19,663 nucleotides of DNA from Zetaproteobacteria bacterium (GTDB taxonomy: Bacteria; Pseudomonadota; Zetaproteobacteria; Mariprofundales; Mariprofundaceae), in NCBI GenBank assembly GCA_021545665.1, contig JAJRTX010000149.1, positions 1 through 19,663 of the forward strand, written 5' to 3'. Below are positions 8,661 to 16,081 of the stretch, piece after piece; within the stretch, counting starts at the first letter, position 1; every line of letters starts with the position of its first letter. The notes under the pieces were generated by a model. It worked only from the letters and a program-made list of their open reading frames with translations, did not search any database and was not told the origin of the DNA. Both the position numbers and the translations under genes were made by a program.

Positions 8661-9263
8661 ATGAATAAAAGAATATTAATAGGCACTGTTATCATGGTGA
8701 TATCCGTGATTTTATCAGTATCAGGCATTGCCTTTGCCGACAGGGACGGCAGCAGCAGCAGGGATAGTAGAAGTAACGATGACAGCAGCAGCAATGGGAA
8801 GGGTCTTTTCAAGCGTACTGCCACGGTTCCTGCTACGACCAATAAGTTGTACGCGACCGAATGTGGCTCCTGCCATTTTGCCTATCAGCCGGGCTGGTTG
8901 CCTGCTCGCTCATGGCAAAAAATGATGGGGGCGCTGGATCAACATTTTGATGAAAATGCCGAACTGGACCAGGAAAGCAGAGATGCCATTACTCAATACC
9001 TAGTCGCTGAAGCAGCCGATGTGAAACCTAACCGCAAGAGTCGCAAGATTCTGCGCTCAATCAAGGATACTGATGCGCCACAGAGAATTTCAACACTACG
9101 CTATATAGTTAACAAGCACGATGAAATACCTGCACGTTTGATTACAGGCAATGCCAAGGTTGGTTCCGCTGCCAATTGTGCCGCTTGTCATACAGAAGCA
9201 TCCGCAGGGTATTTTAATGAACATGGTGTTAAAATCCCGGGTCATGGCCCCTGGGACGATTAA
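8661..9263 (+). CDS. Diheme cytochrome c (DHC family)
   Basis: A 200-residue exported protein with a signal peptide of about 26 residues ending AFA. Two heme-attachment motifs are present: CGSCH at 68-72 and CAACH at 173-177. The segment YATECGSCHFAYQPGWLP is strongly typical of the DHC family (Pfam DHC). A low-complexity Ser/Asp/Arg stretch (about 28-47) joins the signal peptide to the heme domain and probably acts as a flexible linker. In characterised systems DHC passes electrons to SHP, and both are encoded here with membrane cytochromes b. The ribosome binding site is AAAGGAG. Its stop overlaps the next start by one base (TAATG), so the PepSY gene is co-translated. Confidence 0.92.
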   Translation: MNKRILIGTVIMVISVILSVSGIAFADRDGSSSRDSRSNDDSSSNGKGLFKRTATVPATTNKLYATECGSCHFAYQPGWLPARSWQKMMGALDQHFDENAELDQESRDAITQYLVAEAADVKPNRKSRKILRSIKDTDAPQRISTLRYIVNKHDEIPARLITGNAKVGSAANCAACHTEASAGYFNEHGVKIPGHGPWDD

Positions 9264-9562
9264 TGAAAGGTAAAACTGTATGGATCATGATATTGCCGGC
9301 TATGCTGTTGGCCGGCAGCATGGCTTGGGCTGGTGATCACGAACGCGCCCGGGCTTTGCTTGAACAGGGAAAAATTCTTTCCCTGTCCGAGATCATGAAA
9401 CAGACCAGCTCAAAGGTTCCCGGCAAGGTTCTGGAAGTTGAACTTGAGGAAAAGCATAGTTTAATTGTATATGAAATCGAATTTCTCAGTAAGCAGGGTG
9501 TGGTCATGGAAATGATCATTGATGCCCGTACCGGGCGGATAATTTCAGTTAAGGAGGATTGA
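9263..9562 (+). CDS. Exported PepSY-domain protein
   Basis: A 99-residue protein with an N-terminal signal peptide (about 1-23, ending AWA) and a single PepSY domain. The latter half, KVLEVELEEKHSLIVYEIEF followed by IDARTGRIISVKED, is the family's strand pair ending in the DAxTGxI signature. PepSY proteins are usually periplasmic and often lie next to two-component systems, where a modulating role on the sensor or a peptidase-inhibitor role has been suggested. Here it sits directly before a response regulator and kinase, which favours a sensory accessory role; this is inference. It is coupled to the diheme cytochrome upstream, and its stop directly abuts the TTG start of the regulator. Confidence 0.85.
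   Translation: MKGKTVWIMILPAMLLAGSMAWAGDHERARALLEQGKILSLSEIMKQTSSKVPGKVLEVELEEKHSLIVYEIEFLSKQGVVMEMIIDARTGRIISVKED
9551..9557 (+). promoter_or_regulatory. Shine-Dalgarno deciding the TTG start of the response regulator
   Basis: AAGGAGG lies inside the end of the PepSY gene, five bases before TTG at 9563-9565, which itself directly follows the PepSY stop TGA. This spacing makes TTG the start even though it is a rare initiation codon. Confidence 0.8.
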
Positions 9563-10240
9563 TTGCGTTTGTTGCTGGTCGAGGATGACAAAGCATTATC
9601 TGCCGAACTGGCAGTTCAGCTTGAGCAACATGGATTTGCAGTGGATACGGTATTTGATGGGGCAGAAGCAGCCTTTATGGGAGAAAGTGAACCCTATGAT
9701 GTCATCATACTTGATCTTGGCCTGCCCGGAATGCCTGGCATTGCTGTGCTCAAACAATGGCGCAGCAAGCAAATATCGACGCCAGTACTCATTCTGACAG
9801 CACGCGGAGCATGGCATGAAAAGGTTGATGGTTTCCGTGCAGGTGCCGACGATTATCTGGGAAAACCCTTTCATGAGGAGGAACTATATGCCCGGCTGGA
9901 AGCACTGATACGGCGTTCAAAAGGTGCAGCTAGCGCGCAAATACGGTGTGCCGCTTTAAAGCTGGATGCAGCAACCCAATGCGTTGAACAGGAGGTTGAA
10001 GGCAAAAAGGTCAGCCTGGAACTGACTGGAGTAGAGTTCAGACTGCTGCGCTATTTGATGCTACAGCCCGGTCATGTCTTCAGTGAGAGCCATCTGCTCG
10101 AACATATCTATGACTATGATTCCGAAAAGGAAAGCAACGTTATAGAGGTCTATATAAGCAGGCTGAGAAAGAAACTCGGCAAAGAGCGCATTCTGACCCG
10201 GCGCGGCCAGGGCTATTTGTTCAATCCGGAAAAACCGTGA
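9563..10240 (+). CDS. OmpR/PhoP-family response regulator
   Basis: A 225-residue two-domain DNA-binding regulator. The receiver domain (1 to about 115) has the acidic pocket E7-D8-D9, the phosphoacceptor D51 in IILDLGLPG, T79 in LILTAR and K101 in LGKPF. The C-terminal winged helix (about 127-222) shows LELTGVEFRLLRYLM and NVIEVYISRLRKKLG ending RRGQGYLF, typical of the OmpR group and closest in flavour to QseB/PhoP. The start is TTG, supported by an AAGGAGG. Its stop overlaps the GTG start of the kinase (GTGA), so the pair is made together. It probably controls this cytochrome operon; the 11-bp direct repeat before 6870 is the best candidate target. Confidence 0.93.
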   Translation: MRLLLVEDDKALSAELAVQLEQHGFAVDTVFDGAEAAFMGESEPYDVIILDLGLPGMPGIAVLKQWRSKQISTPVLILTARGAWHEKVDGFRAGADDYLGKPFHEEELYARLEALIRRSKGAASAQIRCAALKLDAATQCVEQEVEGKKVSLELTGVEFRLLRYLMLQPGHVFSESHLLEHIYDYDSEKESNVIEVYISRLRKKLGKERILTRRGQGYLFNPEKP

Positions 10241-11553
10241 AGTCTCTGAGTAGACATTTAACTATCAGCCTTGCAGCCAGTTTGATCTGCTTTTTTCTGA
10301 TACAGGCTGTTCTTGTTGGCATGGAAATGCGCAAGCTGACAGAGAATAGTGTGCTTTCGCGTCTGGAAGATGACATGGAGGATATTTTAACAGCACTTAC
10401 CGTACAATCTGGTGAAGCAGCAACGATAGACTGGGAGCATATCCCAACCATATTTACACGCCCGTTTTCCGGTCATTATTTTCAGATAAACTATGATAAA
10501 CAGTCCATCCGTTCCAGATCACTGTGGGACAGCGTCCTGCCTGTGCAGGAGCCCGGCATATACCGCAATATAGAGGGTCCGGCGGATCAGCAACTGCTTA
10601 TCCTGTCCCGCTCTTTTATCGTATATGGACAGACGGTTCTGCTCAGTGTCGCCGAAGATACATCCGCACAGGAATCGACATCGCTATATTTTCAGAAGCG
10701 ACTGCTTGTCCTGTCTCTGACCGCATTGCTGTTGCTGCTGGTGATTCAGGTATGGGTTATTCGCCGTAGTTTGAAGCCGCTGGCAGGTTTGAGAAAAGAG
10801 TTGCAGCAGCTTGAGCGAGGTGAAACTGAAAAACTTGAACAGCCTGTACCTGCCGAGATCAGCCCGCTGGTTGAAGAAGTAAACCGTCTGCTTATGGTGT
10901 TACAACAGCGGCTGCAGCGCTCTCGTAATGCCATGGGAAATTTGTCGCATGCGCTGAAAACTCCGTTGACTTTAATGTTTCAGATTCTGGAAAGAAGGCA
11001 GGATGATGAGGATTGCGTAAAGTTGCTTGAACAGGCGCAGCGTATTGAAGGGAATATAAACAAAGAGCTGTCACGGGCCAGAATGGCTGGTCAGTCGCTG
11101 GGAGGCATCTGGCTGAAACCTGAACAGGATATACGTAACCTGGGTTCCACGCTGGAAGCAGTCTATCGGCAGCATATCACAATTAAGTTGCAGATTGCAG
11201 AAGTTACAAGCATTCCAGTAGATAGGGAAGATATGATGGAAATGATTGGCAATCTTCTTGATAACGCCTGCAAGTGGGCAAAAGGACAGGTTGTTCTGAA
11301 AATGTATCAGCAACAGGGTTTGCATATAGTTATTGAAGATGATGGCCCCGGCATGAAACCGGATGAGCAGTTGCTGGTACTCGGGCGTGGCGTACGCATG
11401 GATGAAGCGAAACAGGGACATGGTCTGGGTTTGGCCATTGTCCGGGATATTATCGATGCTTATGAAGGCCAGCTTGGGCTGGATCAATCGAATACATTGG
11501 GAGGTTTAAAGATCTCAATCTGTTTTCCGAATATATCAGTTAAAAAGCCTTAA
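10237..11553 (+). CDS. Two-component sensor histidine kinase (PhoQ/QseC-like)
   Basis: A 438-residue inner-membrane kinase starting at GTG, with transmembrane segments at about 10-28 and 156-174 enclosing a periplasmic sensor region of about 125 residues. A short HAMP-like stretch follows (RRSLKPLAGLRKEL). The H box is GNLSHALKTPLT with phosphoacceptor H238, the N box is MIGNLLDNACKWAKG near 335-350, and the ATP-binding G boxes are IEDDGPGMKPDE (about 365-377) and GHGLGLAIV (about 394). The NLSHALKTPL form of the H box is seen in PhoQ-like kinases. It pairs with the regulator it overlaps. What the sensor region detects is not readable; the surrounding cytochromes suggest a redox or small-ligand cue. 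Confidence 0.93.
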   Translation: MKSLSRHLTISLAASLICFFLIQAVLVGMEMRKLTENSVLSRLEDDMEDILTALTVQSGEAATIDWEHIPTIFTRPFSGHYFQINYDKQSIRSRSLWDSVLPVQEPGIYRNIEGPADQQLLILSRSFIVYGQTVLLSVAEDTSAQESTSLYFQKRLLVLSLTALLLLLVIQVWVIRRSLKPLAGLRKELQQLERGETEKLEQPVPAEISPLVEEVNRLLMVLQQRLQRSRNAMGNLSHALKTPLTLMFQILERRQDDEDCVKLLEQAQRIEGNINKELSRARMAGQSLGGIWLKPEQDIRNLGSTLEAVYRQHITIKLQIAEVTSIPVDREDMMEMIGNLLDNACKWAKGQVVLKMYQQQGLHIVIEDDGPGMKPDEQLLVLGRGVRMDEAKQGHGLGLAIVRDIIDAYEGQLGLDQSNTLGGLKISICFPNISVKKP

Positions 11554-11555
11554 GC

Positions 11556-12182
11556 ATGATAGAAAATAAAGAAGTCCCGGTATGGGATATTGCAGTACGC
11601 ATATTTCACTGGACCCTGGTAGTCACCTTTGCCATTGCCTATTTAACCGAAGATGATTTTGAGATATTACATGTTTATGCCGGATATCTGATTCTCGTAC
11701 TGATTTGCTTTCGGATCATCTGGGGCCTGATCGGCACAAGGCATGCGCGATTCAGTGATTTTGTCTGTGGCATGAAGACAGTCAGGACATATTTGAGAAA
11801 CATGCTGACAGGAAAGTCCAAACATTATCTCGGCCATAATCCTGCCGGGGGCATGATGATTCTAATCATGCTGTTCAGTCTGTTTGTTCTGAGTTACAGC
11901 GGCTTGAGAACCTATGCGGAAGAAGGCAAGGGGCCTTTGGCTCATGTAGAAGTTTCAATTGTCGCCACAGCCTTTGCCGATGACAATCACCATCATTCGG
12001 CCAAAAGCAAATTCTGGGAGGAGATCCACGAGTTTATAGCCCACTTCATGCTGTTACTGATATCCATTCATCTGGCCGGTGTTTTTATCTCCAGTATCAC
12101 TCAACGGGAAGATCTGGTCAGGGCTATGCTGACCGGAAAAAAGTGTGTGCGTGAAGGAGACTATCCCGGAAGCAAGGCGTAA
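11556..12182 (+). CDS. Cytochrome b561-type membrane cytochrome b (third copy)
   Basis: A 208-residue four-helix cytochrome b whose ATG lies two bases after the kinase stop. Candidate heme histidines are H18 (RIFHWTL), H39 (EILHVYAG), H158 (EEIHEFIA) and H172 (ISIHLAG). It is closest to the first cytochrome b of this operon: both have VWDxxVRIFHW, then IWGLxGTxHxRFxDFxC, and both end near QxxLVRAMxTG. Between helices 3 and 4 it carries an extra loop, DDNHHHSAK at 142-150, absent from the first copy, that could bind metal. Position after the sensor kinase makes it the last gene of the run. Two copies of one type in an operon suggests separate electron partners, or one serving the sensory side; this is inference. 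Confidence 0.9.
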   Translation: MIENKEVPVWDIAVRIFHWTLVVTFAIAYLTEDDFEILHVYAGYLILVLICFRIIWGLIGTRHARFSDFVCGMKTVRTYLRNMLTGKSKHYLGHNPAGGMMILIMLFSLFVLSYSGLRTYAEEGKGPLAHVEVSIVATAFADDNHHHSAKSKFWEEIHEFIAHFMLLLISIHLAGVFISSITQREDLVRAMLTGKKCVREGDYPGSKA

Positions 12183-12248
12183 GCTTTCAAATTTACTGAT
12201 AAGGGTTCATGGGTAAATAAAACACATCACATGGTGCAAAAAAATGGC

Positions 12249-12277
12249 TTGGACACGTAGTCAAATTCAGGTATAAT
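12249..12277 (+). promoter_or_regulatory. Strong sigma70 promoter for the small cytochrome c
   Basis: TTGGAC (12249-12254) and TATAAT (12272-12277) are separated by 17 bp. The -10 is consensus and the -35 matches 4 of 6. The predicted start near 12284 gives a short 22-nt leader containing a strong ribosome binding site. It separates the cytochrome c and rquA-like genes from the preceding operon. Confidence 0.8.
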
Positions 12278-12292
12278 CCAAATGCAACAAGC

Positions 12293-12300
12293 AAAGGAGG
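12293..12300 (+). promoter_or_regulatory. Shine-Dalgarno fixing the cytochrome c start
   Basis: AAAGGAGG lies five bases before the ATG at 12306. It excludes the in-frame upstream ATG at 12282, which would place this sequence inside the coding region and falls at the predicted transcript start. Confidence 0.85.
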
Positions 12301-12305
12301 TAAAA

Positions 12306-12602
12306 ATGAAGAACATAATCAAAACACTGGTCTTAATGGTGGCTATTGGTGTTATGGCAGCGCCTGTTGTCGCTGCTGGTTCAATTGATGGAGCCGCCCT
12401 GTTCAACAAGAAGTGCAAGATGTGCCATGCCCTGGATAAAAAGAAGAGCGGCCCGTCACTTCAATCCATGAGTCAGGACGAGGCTCAGTTACGTGATGTG
12501 ATCACCAATGGTGGCAAGAAAAGAATGATGAAGGCATTCGGCAAGAAATACTCATCCGAACAGATTGATGCGCTGGTCGCATATATTCGTTCCAGACAGT
12601 AG
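12306..12602 (+). CDS. Small monoheme class I cytochrome c
   Basis: A 98-residue periplasmic electron carrier with a signal peptide of about 24 residues (cleavage after VVAA-G region). The heme motif is CKMCH at 37-41, preceded by GAALFNKK, the usual class I N-terminal helix. The likely sixth ligand is Met74 or Met75 in KKRMMKAFG, followed by the C-terminal helix YSSEQIDALVAYIRS. Size and pattern are those of cytochrome c551/c5-like shuttles. It has its own strong promoter and ribosome binding site, and a perfect 13-bp hairpin follows it. Likely partners are the membrane cytochromes nearby or a terminal oxidase outside the window. Confidence 0.92.
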   Translation: MKNIIKTLVLMVAIGVMAAPVVAAGSIDGAALFNKKCKMCHALDKKKSGPSLQSMSQDEAQLRDVITNGGKKRMMKAFGKKYSSEQIDALVAYIRSRQ

Positions 12603-12625
12603 TTCGTTTCTTGTATTAGAGCCCT

Positions 12626-12664
12626 TCCTGTGTGACCTGATGGTGCGCAAGAGGTCACACAGGA
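12626..12664 (+). terminator. Perfect 13-bp hairpin between cytochrome c and the rquA-like gene
   Basis: TCCTGTGTGACCT (12626-12638) and AGGTCACACAGGA (12652-12664) are exact inverted complements around a 13-base loop. No T-run follows directly; the nearest, TTTTT, is at 12680-12684, after a smaller CTTG/CAAG stem. It may protect the cytochrome c message 3' end, reduce read-through into the next gene, or act as an operator. Intrinsic termination is not certain. Confidence 0.55.
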
Positions 12665-12686
12665 GCTTGTCGATCAAGGTTTTTCC

Positions 12687-13412
12687 ATGACCCGGTTTTA
12701 TCGTTATTTTCTGGACGGCATGCCAAGCTATCTGGTGCGCCATTACTGGTGGGCCTATCTGTGGAGCAAAGCCGTCTGGTTTTTTGATCATCAGCCAATT
12801 ATCAATGCAATTCTGTTCGGCCAGTATAAGAAACTGATGCATACGACTCTGGTGAAGCTGGAGCAAACGTCCAGAGATCGCGTCTTACAGCTGACCTGTG
12901 TATATGGCTCCCTGACACCATGTTTAATGCAGCGACTTTCTCCTGTACCGCTACATATCACCGATGTGGCACCGGTTCAGCTTGAGTTGGCACGCAGCAA
13001 AGCAGGGAATGCTTCCGAACTTCTTGTCACACGTATGAATGCTGAGCAACTTGGCTATAAATCCAACAGCTTCTCTACAATTGTGCTTTTTTTTCTGTTG
13101 CATGAAATGCCTGCTGAAGCCAGAAGGAATACTCTGTCTGAATGCATGCGTATTTTATCTCTTGGTGGCTCATTATTAATGACCGAATACGCCCCCTTGC
13201 CTGAGAGCCATTTACTTTATCGCTTCCCCCCAAGCCGCTGGCTAATTACCAGACTGGAGCCGTTTCTAAATGGCTTCTGGCATGAAGATATTCCCTCTCT
13301 GCTAGGGGAATTGGCAGCCTCGCATGGTAAATCCATAGAAATCATTTCACATGAGAGCATCTTCGCCGCATTTTATCAGGTGACTGAGTTCAGAATAATG
13401 CCCACAGATTAA
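12687..13412 (+). CDS. rquA: RquA-like SAM-dependent enzyme (rhodoquinone biosynthesis type)
   Basis: A 241-residue protein with a methyltransferase fold but a non-canonical SAM motif. Where ordinary class I enzymes have a GxGxG loop, it reads LQLTCVYGSLTPCL (68-80), and the acidic strand-2 residue is in ITDVAPVQLE (91-100). The N-terminal YLVRHYWWAYLWSKAVWFFD, the NAILFGQY segment and VLFFLLHEMP (133-142) also match my memory of RquA, whose altered motif (ACVYG) sets it apart. RquA converts ubiquinone to rhodoquinone, a low-potential quinone used in anaerobic fumarate respiration, using SAM as amino donor. Relatives not proven to make rhodoquinone exist, so function is likely but not assured. 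AAGG is seven bases before the ATG. An IS30 fragment begins right after its stop. Confidence 0.7.
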   Translation: MTRFYRYFLDGMPSYLVRHYWWAYLWSKAVWFFDHQPIINAILFGQYKKLMHTTLVKLEQTSRDRVLQLTCVYGSLTPCLMQRLSPVPLHITDVAPVQLELARSKAGNASELLVTRMNAEQLGYKSNSFSTIVLFFLLHEMPAEARRNTLSECMRILSLGGSLLMTEYAPLPESHLLYRFPPSRWLITRLEPFLNGFWHEDIPSLLGELAASHGKSIEIISHESIFAAFYQVTEFRIMPTD

Positions 13413-13414
13413 CA

Positions 13415-13750
13415 GTGGGTAGAAAAGCAGGTCATATGCAGGTTGAGATAGCCCGATTGATCGGAGTCAATAAATCGACCATCAGCCGGGAATTACATCG
13501 CAACCGTGGCTTGCGGGGCTATCGACTGAAGCAAACTCATTATTTAACAGTTGAACGAAGACAGGAAAAGGTTCGTCCTAGAATTACCAAGCAGGAGTGG
13601 CAACACATTTATGCTCTTCTACGCCAAGAGTGGTCACCGGATGAGATTGGTGAATACCTAAGGCTGGGAGGGCCAGCAACCTGTAAGCCATGAATGGGTC
13701 TACCAGCGTGTATGATGCGGACACAGAACGATACGCAGTCGCCACTTTTA
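13415..13750 (+). pseudogene. IS30-family transposase fragment, truncated and frameshifted
   Basis: The first frame (13415-13693) reads KAGHMQVEIARLIGVNKSTI followed by SRELHRNRGLRGYRLKQ, the N-terminal helix-turn-helix of IS30 transposases; WSPDEIGEYLRL follows. The usual first ~20 residues are missing. Near 13665-13670 (CTGGGAGGG) one extra G shifts the frame: the next frame gives EGQQPVSHEWVYQRV, the expected IS30 continuation. A second shift at about 13711-13715 returns to ADTERY, after which similarity fades. The DDE catalytic region and C-terminus are absent. It is a dead relic between the rquA-like gene and argD. I recognised no terminal repeats. Confidence 0.8.
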
Positions 13751-13920
13751 AACGCAGGACTGTGGATATCAGTATCAAAATAGATTGTAGAGCGTTTATT
13801 CGTCTGAGTCATAAATCACTTCTGAAAGCAGAAACGCACCATCCGGCTACTTCTAACAGTGCATTGATTAATCCATGTGCTTGCCCAAATAATCAAACGC
13901 AATGGATTTTTCCTGTAATA

Positions 13921-13929
13921 TGTTACAAT
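13921..13929 (+). promoter_or_regulatory. Extended -10 promoter at the argD start
   Basis: TGTTACAAT is an extended -10 (TGn plus TACAAT, hexamer 13924-13929) with no convincing -35 upstream. Standard spacing puts the transcription start at 13936, exactly on the A of the first argD ATG, predicting a leaderless message. No ribosome binding site precedes that ATG, which agrees. Confidence 0.4.
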
Positions 13930-13935
13930 GCGGGC

Positions 13936-15096
13936 ATGAGTGCTGTGATGAATACATATGCCCGTTTCCCGCTTACGCTAATGTCTGGTGAGGGTTCCCG
14001 TGTCCAGGATGATAGCGGCAAGGAATATCTGGACTTTATTTCCGGCATTGCTGTGAATACGCTGGGGCATGCGCATCCGAAACTGACCAAAGCACTGGCC
14101 AAACAGGCAGGCATTATGCTGCACTGCTCAAATCTGTTTCATATTCCAAAGCAGCAACAGCTGGCGGAAAAGCTGTGCGAACTTTCCGGGCTGGGAGCTG
14201 CATTTTTCTGTAATTCAGGGGCTGAAGCCAATGAAGCGGCTATCAAGCTGGCGAGGAAATATTTTTACGATATGGACTCTCCCCGGCGCACGGTGATTAC
14301 AGCGAAAAACTCCTTCCACGGGCGTACTTTGCAGACGCTGACAGCAACAGGTCAGGATAAGGTGAAAGTAGGCTTCGATCCTTTGCCACCCGGATTTTCG
14401 CATGTGCCATTGAATGATCTGGAAGCGTTAAAGCAGGCGGTCAATGTGCAGACAGCGGCGATTCTGCTGGAGCCATTGCAGGGCGAAGGTGGCGTCAACC
14501 TGGCTGATGCTGATTATTTGCGGGCTGTACGTGCTTTGTGTGATGAGCATGGCCTGCTGCTGATACTGGATGAAGTGCAGACAGGTATTGGCCGTTGCGG
14601 CACCATGTTTGCCTTTGAACAGGCAGGTATTGTCCCTGACATACTGACCCTGGCCAAAGGTTTGGGTGGCGGTATACCGATTGGTGCTATGTTGGCAACG
14701 GATGCGGTGGCTGCTTCATTTGGCCCTGGTACGCATGGCTCCACCTTTGGTGGCAATCCACTCTCCTGTACGGCAGCATTAACAGTGTTGGATGTGATTG
14801 AATCAGAGGATATGCTTGCCCATGTGCAGGCACGTGGCGAGCAGCTTTGTCAGGGCCTGCTGGAACTGCAAATGAGGTTTCCTGTTATTCAGGATATACG
14901 GGGTCAGGGTTTGTTGCTTGGTGCCGGTTTATCTGTTGAGGGGAGCCCGATTGTAACTGCTGCTCGTGAACATGGTTTGATGATTTTATTGGCCGGGCCT
15001 TGCGTATTGCGATTCCTGCCACCTTTGAATGTAACTGAATCGGAAGTGAACGAAGCTTTGGCATTGCTTGCATCAGCACTGGAGGATAAGGCATGA
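13936..15096 (+). CDS. argD: Acetylornithine aminotransferase
   Basis: A PLP-dependent class III aminotransferase of 386 residues that converts N-acetylglutamate semialdehyde and glutamate to N-acetylornithine, the fourth step of arginine synthesis. The PLP-lysine is K241 in LAKGLGGGIPIGAML; other signatures are FCNSGAEANEAAIKLARK, FHGRT and ILDEVQTGIGRCG. The frame is open back to 13690, but that upstream part is IS30 debris, and family similarity starts at NTYARFPLTL, so I use ATG 13936 (ATG 13948 is a second option). Length fits the family. Its stop overlaps the argF start (ATGA at 15093-15096), giving a coupled argDF unit. Confidence 0.95.
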   Translation: MSAVMNTYARFPLTLMSGEGSRVQDDSGKEYLDFISGIAVNTLGHAHPKLTKALAKQAGIMLHCSNLFHIPKQQQLAEKLCELSGLGAAFFCNSGAEANEAAIKLARKYFYDMDSPRRTVITAKNSFHGRTLQTLTATGQDKVKVGFDPLPPGFSHVPLNDLEALKQAVNVQTAAILLEPLQGEGGVNLADADYLRAVRALCDEHGLLLILDEVQTGIGRCGTMFAFEQAGIVPDILTLAKGLGGGIPIGAMLATDAVAASFGPGTHGSTFGGNPLSCTAALTVLDVIESEDMLAHVQARGEQLCQGLLELQMRFPVIQDIRGQGLLLGAGLSVEGSPIVTAAREHGLMILLAGPCVLRFLPPLNVTESEVNEALALLASALEDKA

Positions 15097-16004
15097 GACA
15101 TTTTTTAACCCTGCTGGATATTACAGCTGATGAAGCGCGACATATTCTGGGACGTGCTACCGAAATCAAACGCATGCTGAAGGCCGGTGAACCACACAGG
15201 CCGCTTGAAGGTAAAACACTGGGTATGATTTTTGATAAGGCCAGCACACGAACCCGCGTATCCTTTGAAACAGGCATGTTTCAGATGGGCGGCCATGCCC
15301 TGTTTTTACATTCAGGCACAACTCAACTGGGTCGAGGTGAACTGATTGAAGATTCGGCGCGTGTGCTTTCGAGTATGGTGGATGCCATAACCATTCGCAC
15401 TTATGGGCATGATATCGTCCAGAAATTTGCCGAATATTCATCTGTTCCGGTGATCAATGCGCTGACTGACCTTACCCATCCATGTCAGATTCTGGCTGAT
15501 GTGTTTACTTATGAGGAATCCCGTGGACCTATCGCTGACAAGACAGTGGCCTGGATTGGCGATGGTAACAATATGGCACATTCATGGATTAATGGAGCAG
15601 TTTCATTTGGCTACAAGTTGAATATTGCCTGTCCCGGGAATTATTGCCCTGATGAAAAGCTGCTCAGTGCAGCGCGGGCTGTGGGGGCAGAAGTTTCATT
15701 GAGTAATAATCCGGCCGAAGCAGTTGAAAAAGCTGATTTGGTCACAACGGATGTCTGGGCCTCAATGGGCCAGGAAAAGGAACAAGTTGAGCGTACCAAA
15801 GCATTTACCGGATTTTGTGTAGATGACCGAATCATGTCCTTTGCCAGACCTGATGCATTGTTTATGCATTGCCTGCCTGCCCACCGGGGCGAAGAAGTTT
15901 CGGCAAGCGTGATTGACGGCCCGCAGTCTGTGGTTTGGGCTGAAGCGGAAAACCGCCTGCATGCTCAGAAAGCATTGCTGGAGTTCTTATTAAGAAAGCG
16001 CTAA
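15093..16004 (+). CDS. argF: Ornithine carbamoyltransferase
   Basis: A 303-residue cytoplasmic enzyme that makes citrulline from ornithine and carbamoyl phosphate. The carbamoyl-phosphate loop is STRTR at 51-55 (in KASTRTRVSFE), the second phosphate-site motif is HPCQ at 129-132, and the ornithine-site motif is HCLPAHRG at 259-266. An SMG-type ornithine loop is seen in DVWASMGQE. Length is normal for the anabolic enzyme. Translation is coupled to argD by a 4-base overlap. A 160-bp gap with its own promoter separates it from argG, so argG can be expressed independently. Confidence 0.97.
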   Translation: MRHFLTLLDITADEARHILGRATEIKRMLKAGEPHRPLEGKTLGMIFDKASTRTRVSFETGMFQMGGHALFLHSGTTQLGRGELIEDSARVLSSMVDAITIRTYGHDIVQKFAEYSSVPVINALTDLTHPCQILADVFTYEESRGPIADKTVAWIGDGNNMAHSWINGAVSFGYKLNIACPGNYCPDEKLLSAARAVGAEVSLSNNPAEAVEKADLVTTDVWASMGQEKEQVERTKAFTGFCVDDRIMSFARPDALFMHCLPAHRGEEVSASVIDGPQSVVWAEAENRLHAQKALLEFLLRKR

Positions 16005-16081
16005 TGAGCCAAAGAAGGGAAGTTGATCGCCGCCATGAGTTTTGCAATTGACTCTAATTGCCCTGACATTAAAAAAGTCAT

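Noticed and set aside
13400..13418. CCCAC/GTGGG hairpin at the rquA-like stop as a terminator
   Set aside because: Five base pairs only, no T-run; likely chance at the IS30 junction.
13690..13935. N-terminal extension of argD by 82 residues
   Set aside because: The extension is read from IS30 debris (ADTERY region) and unrelated sequence; aminotransferase similarity starts after 13936.
16044..16061. GCAATT/AATTGC dyad upstream of argG as an ArgR operator or terminator
   Set aside because: Only 6 bp of AT-rich stem, does not resemble the ArgR box consensus, and no T-run follows.
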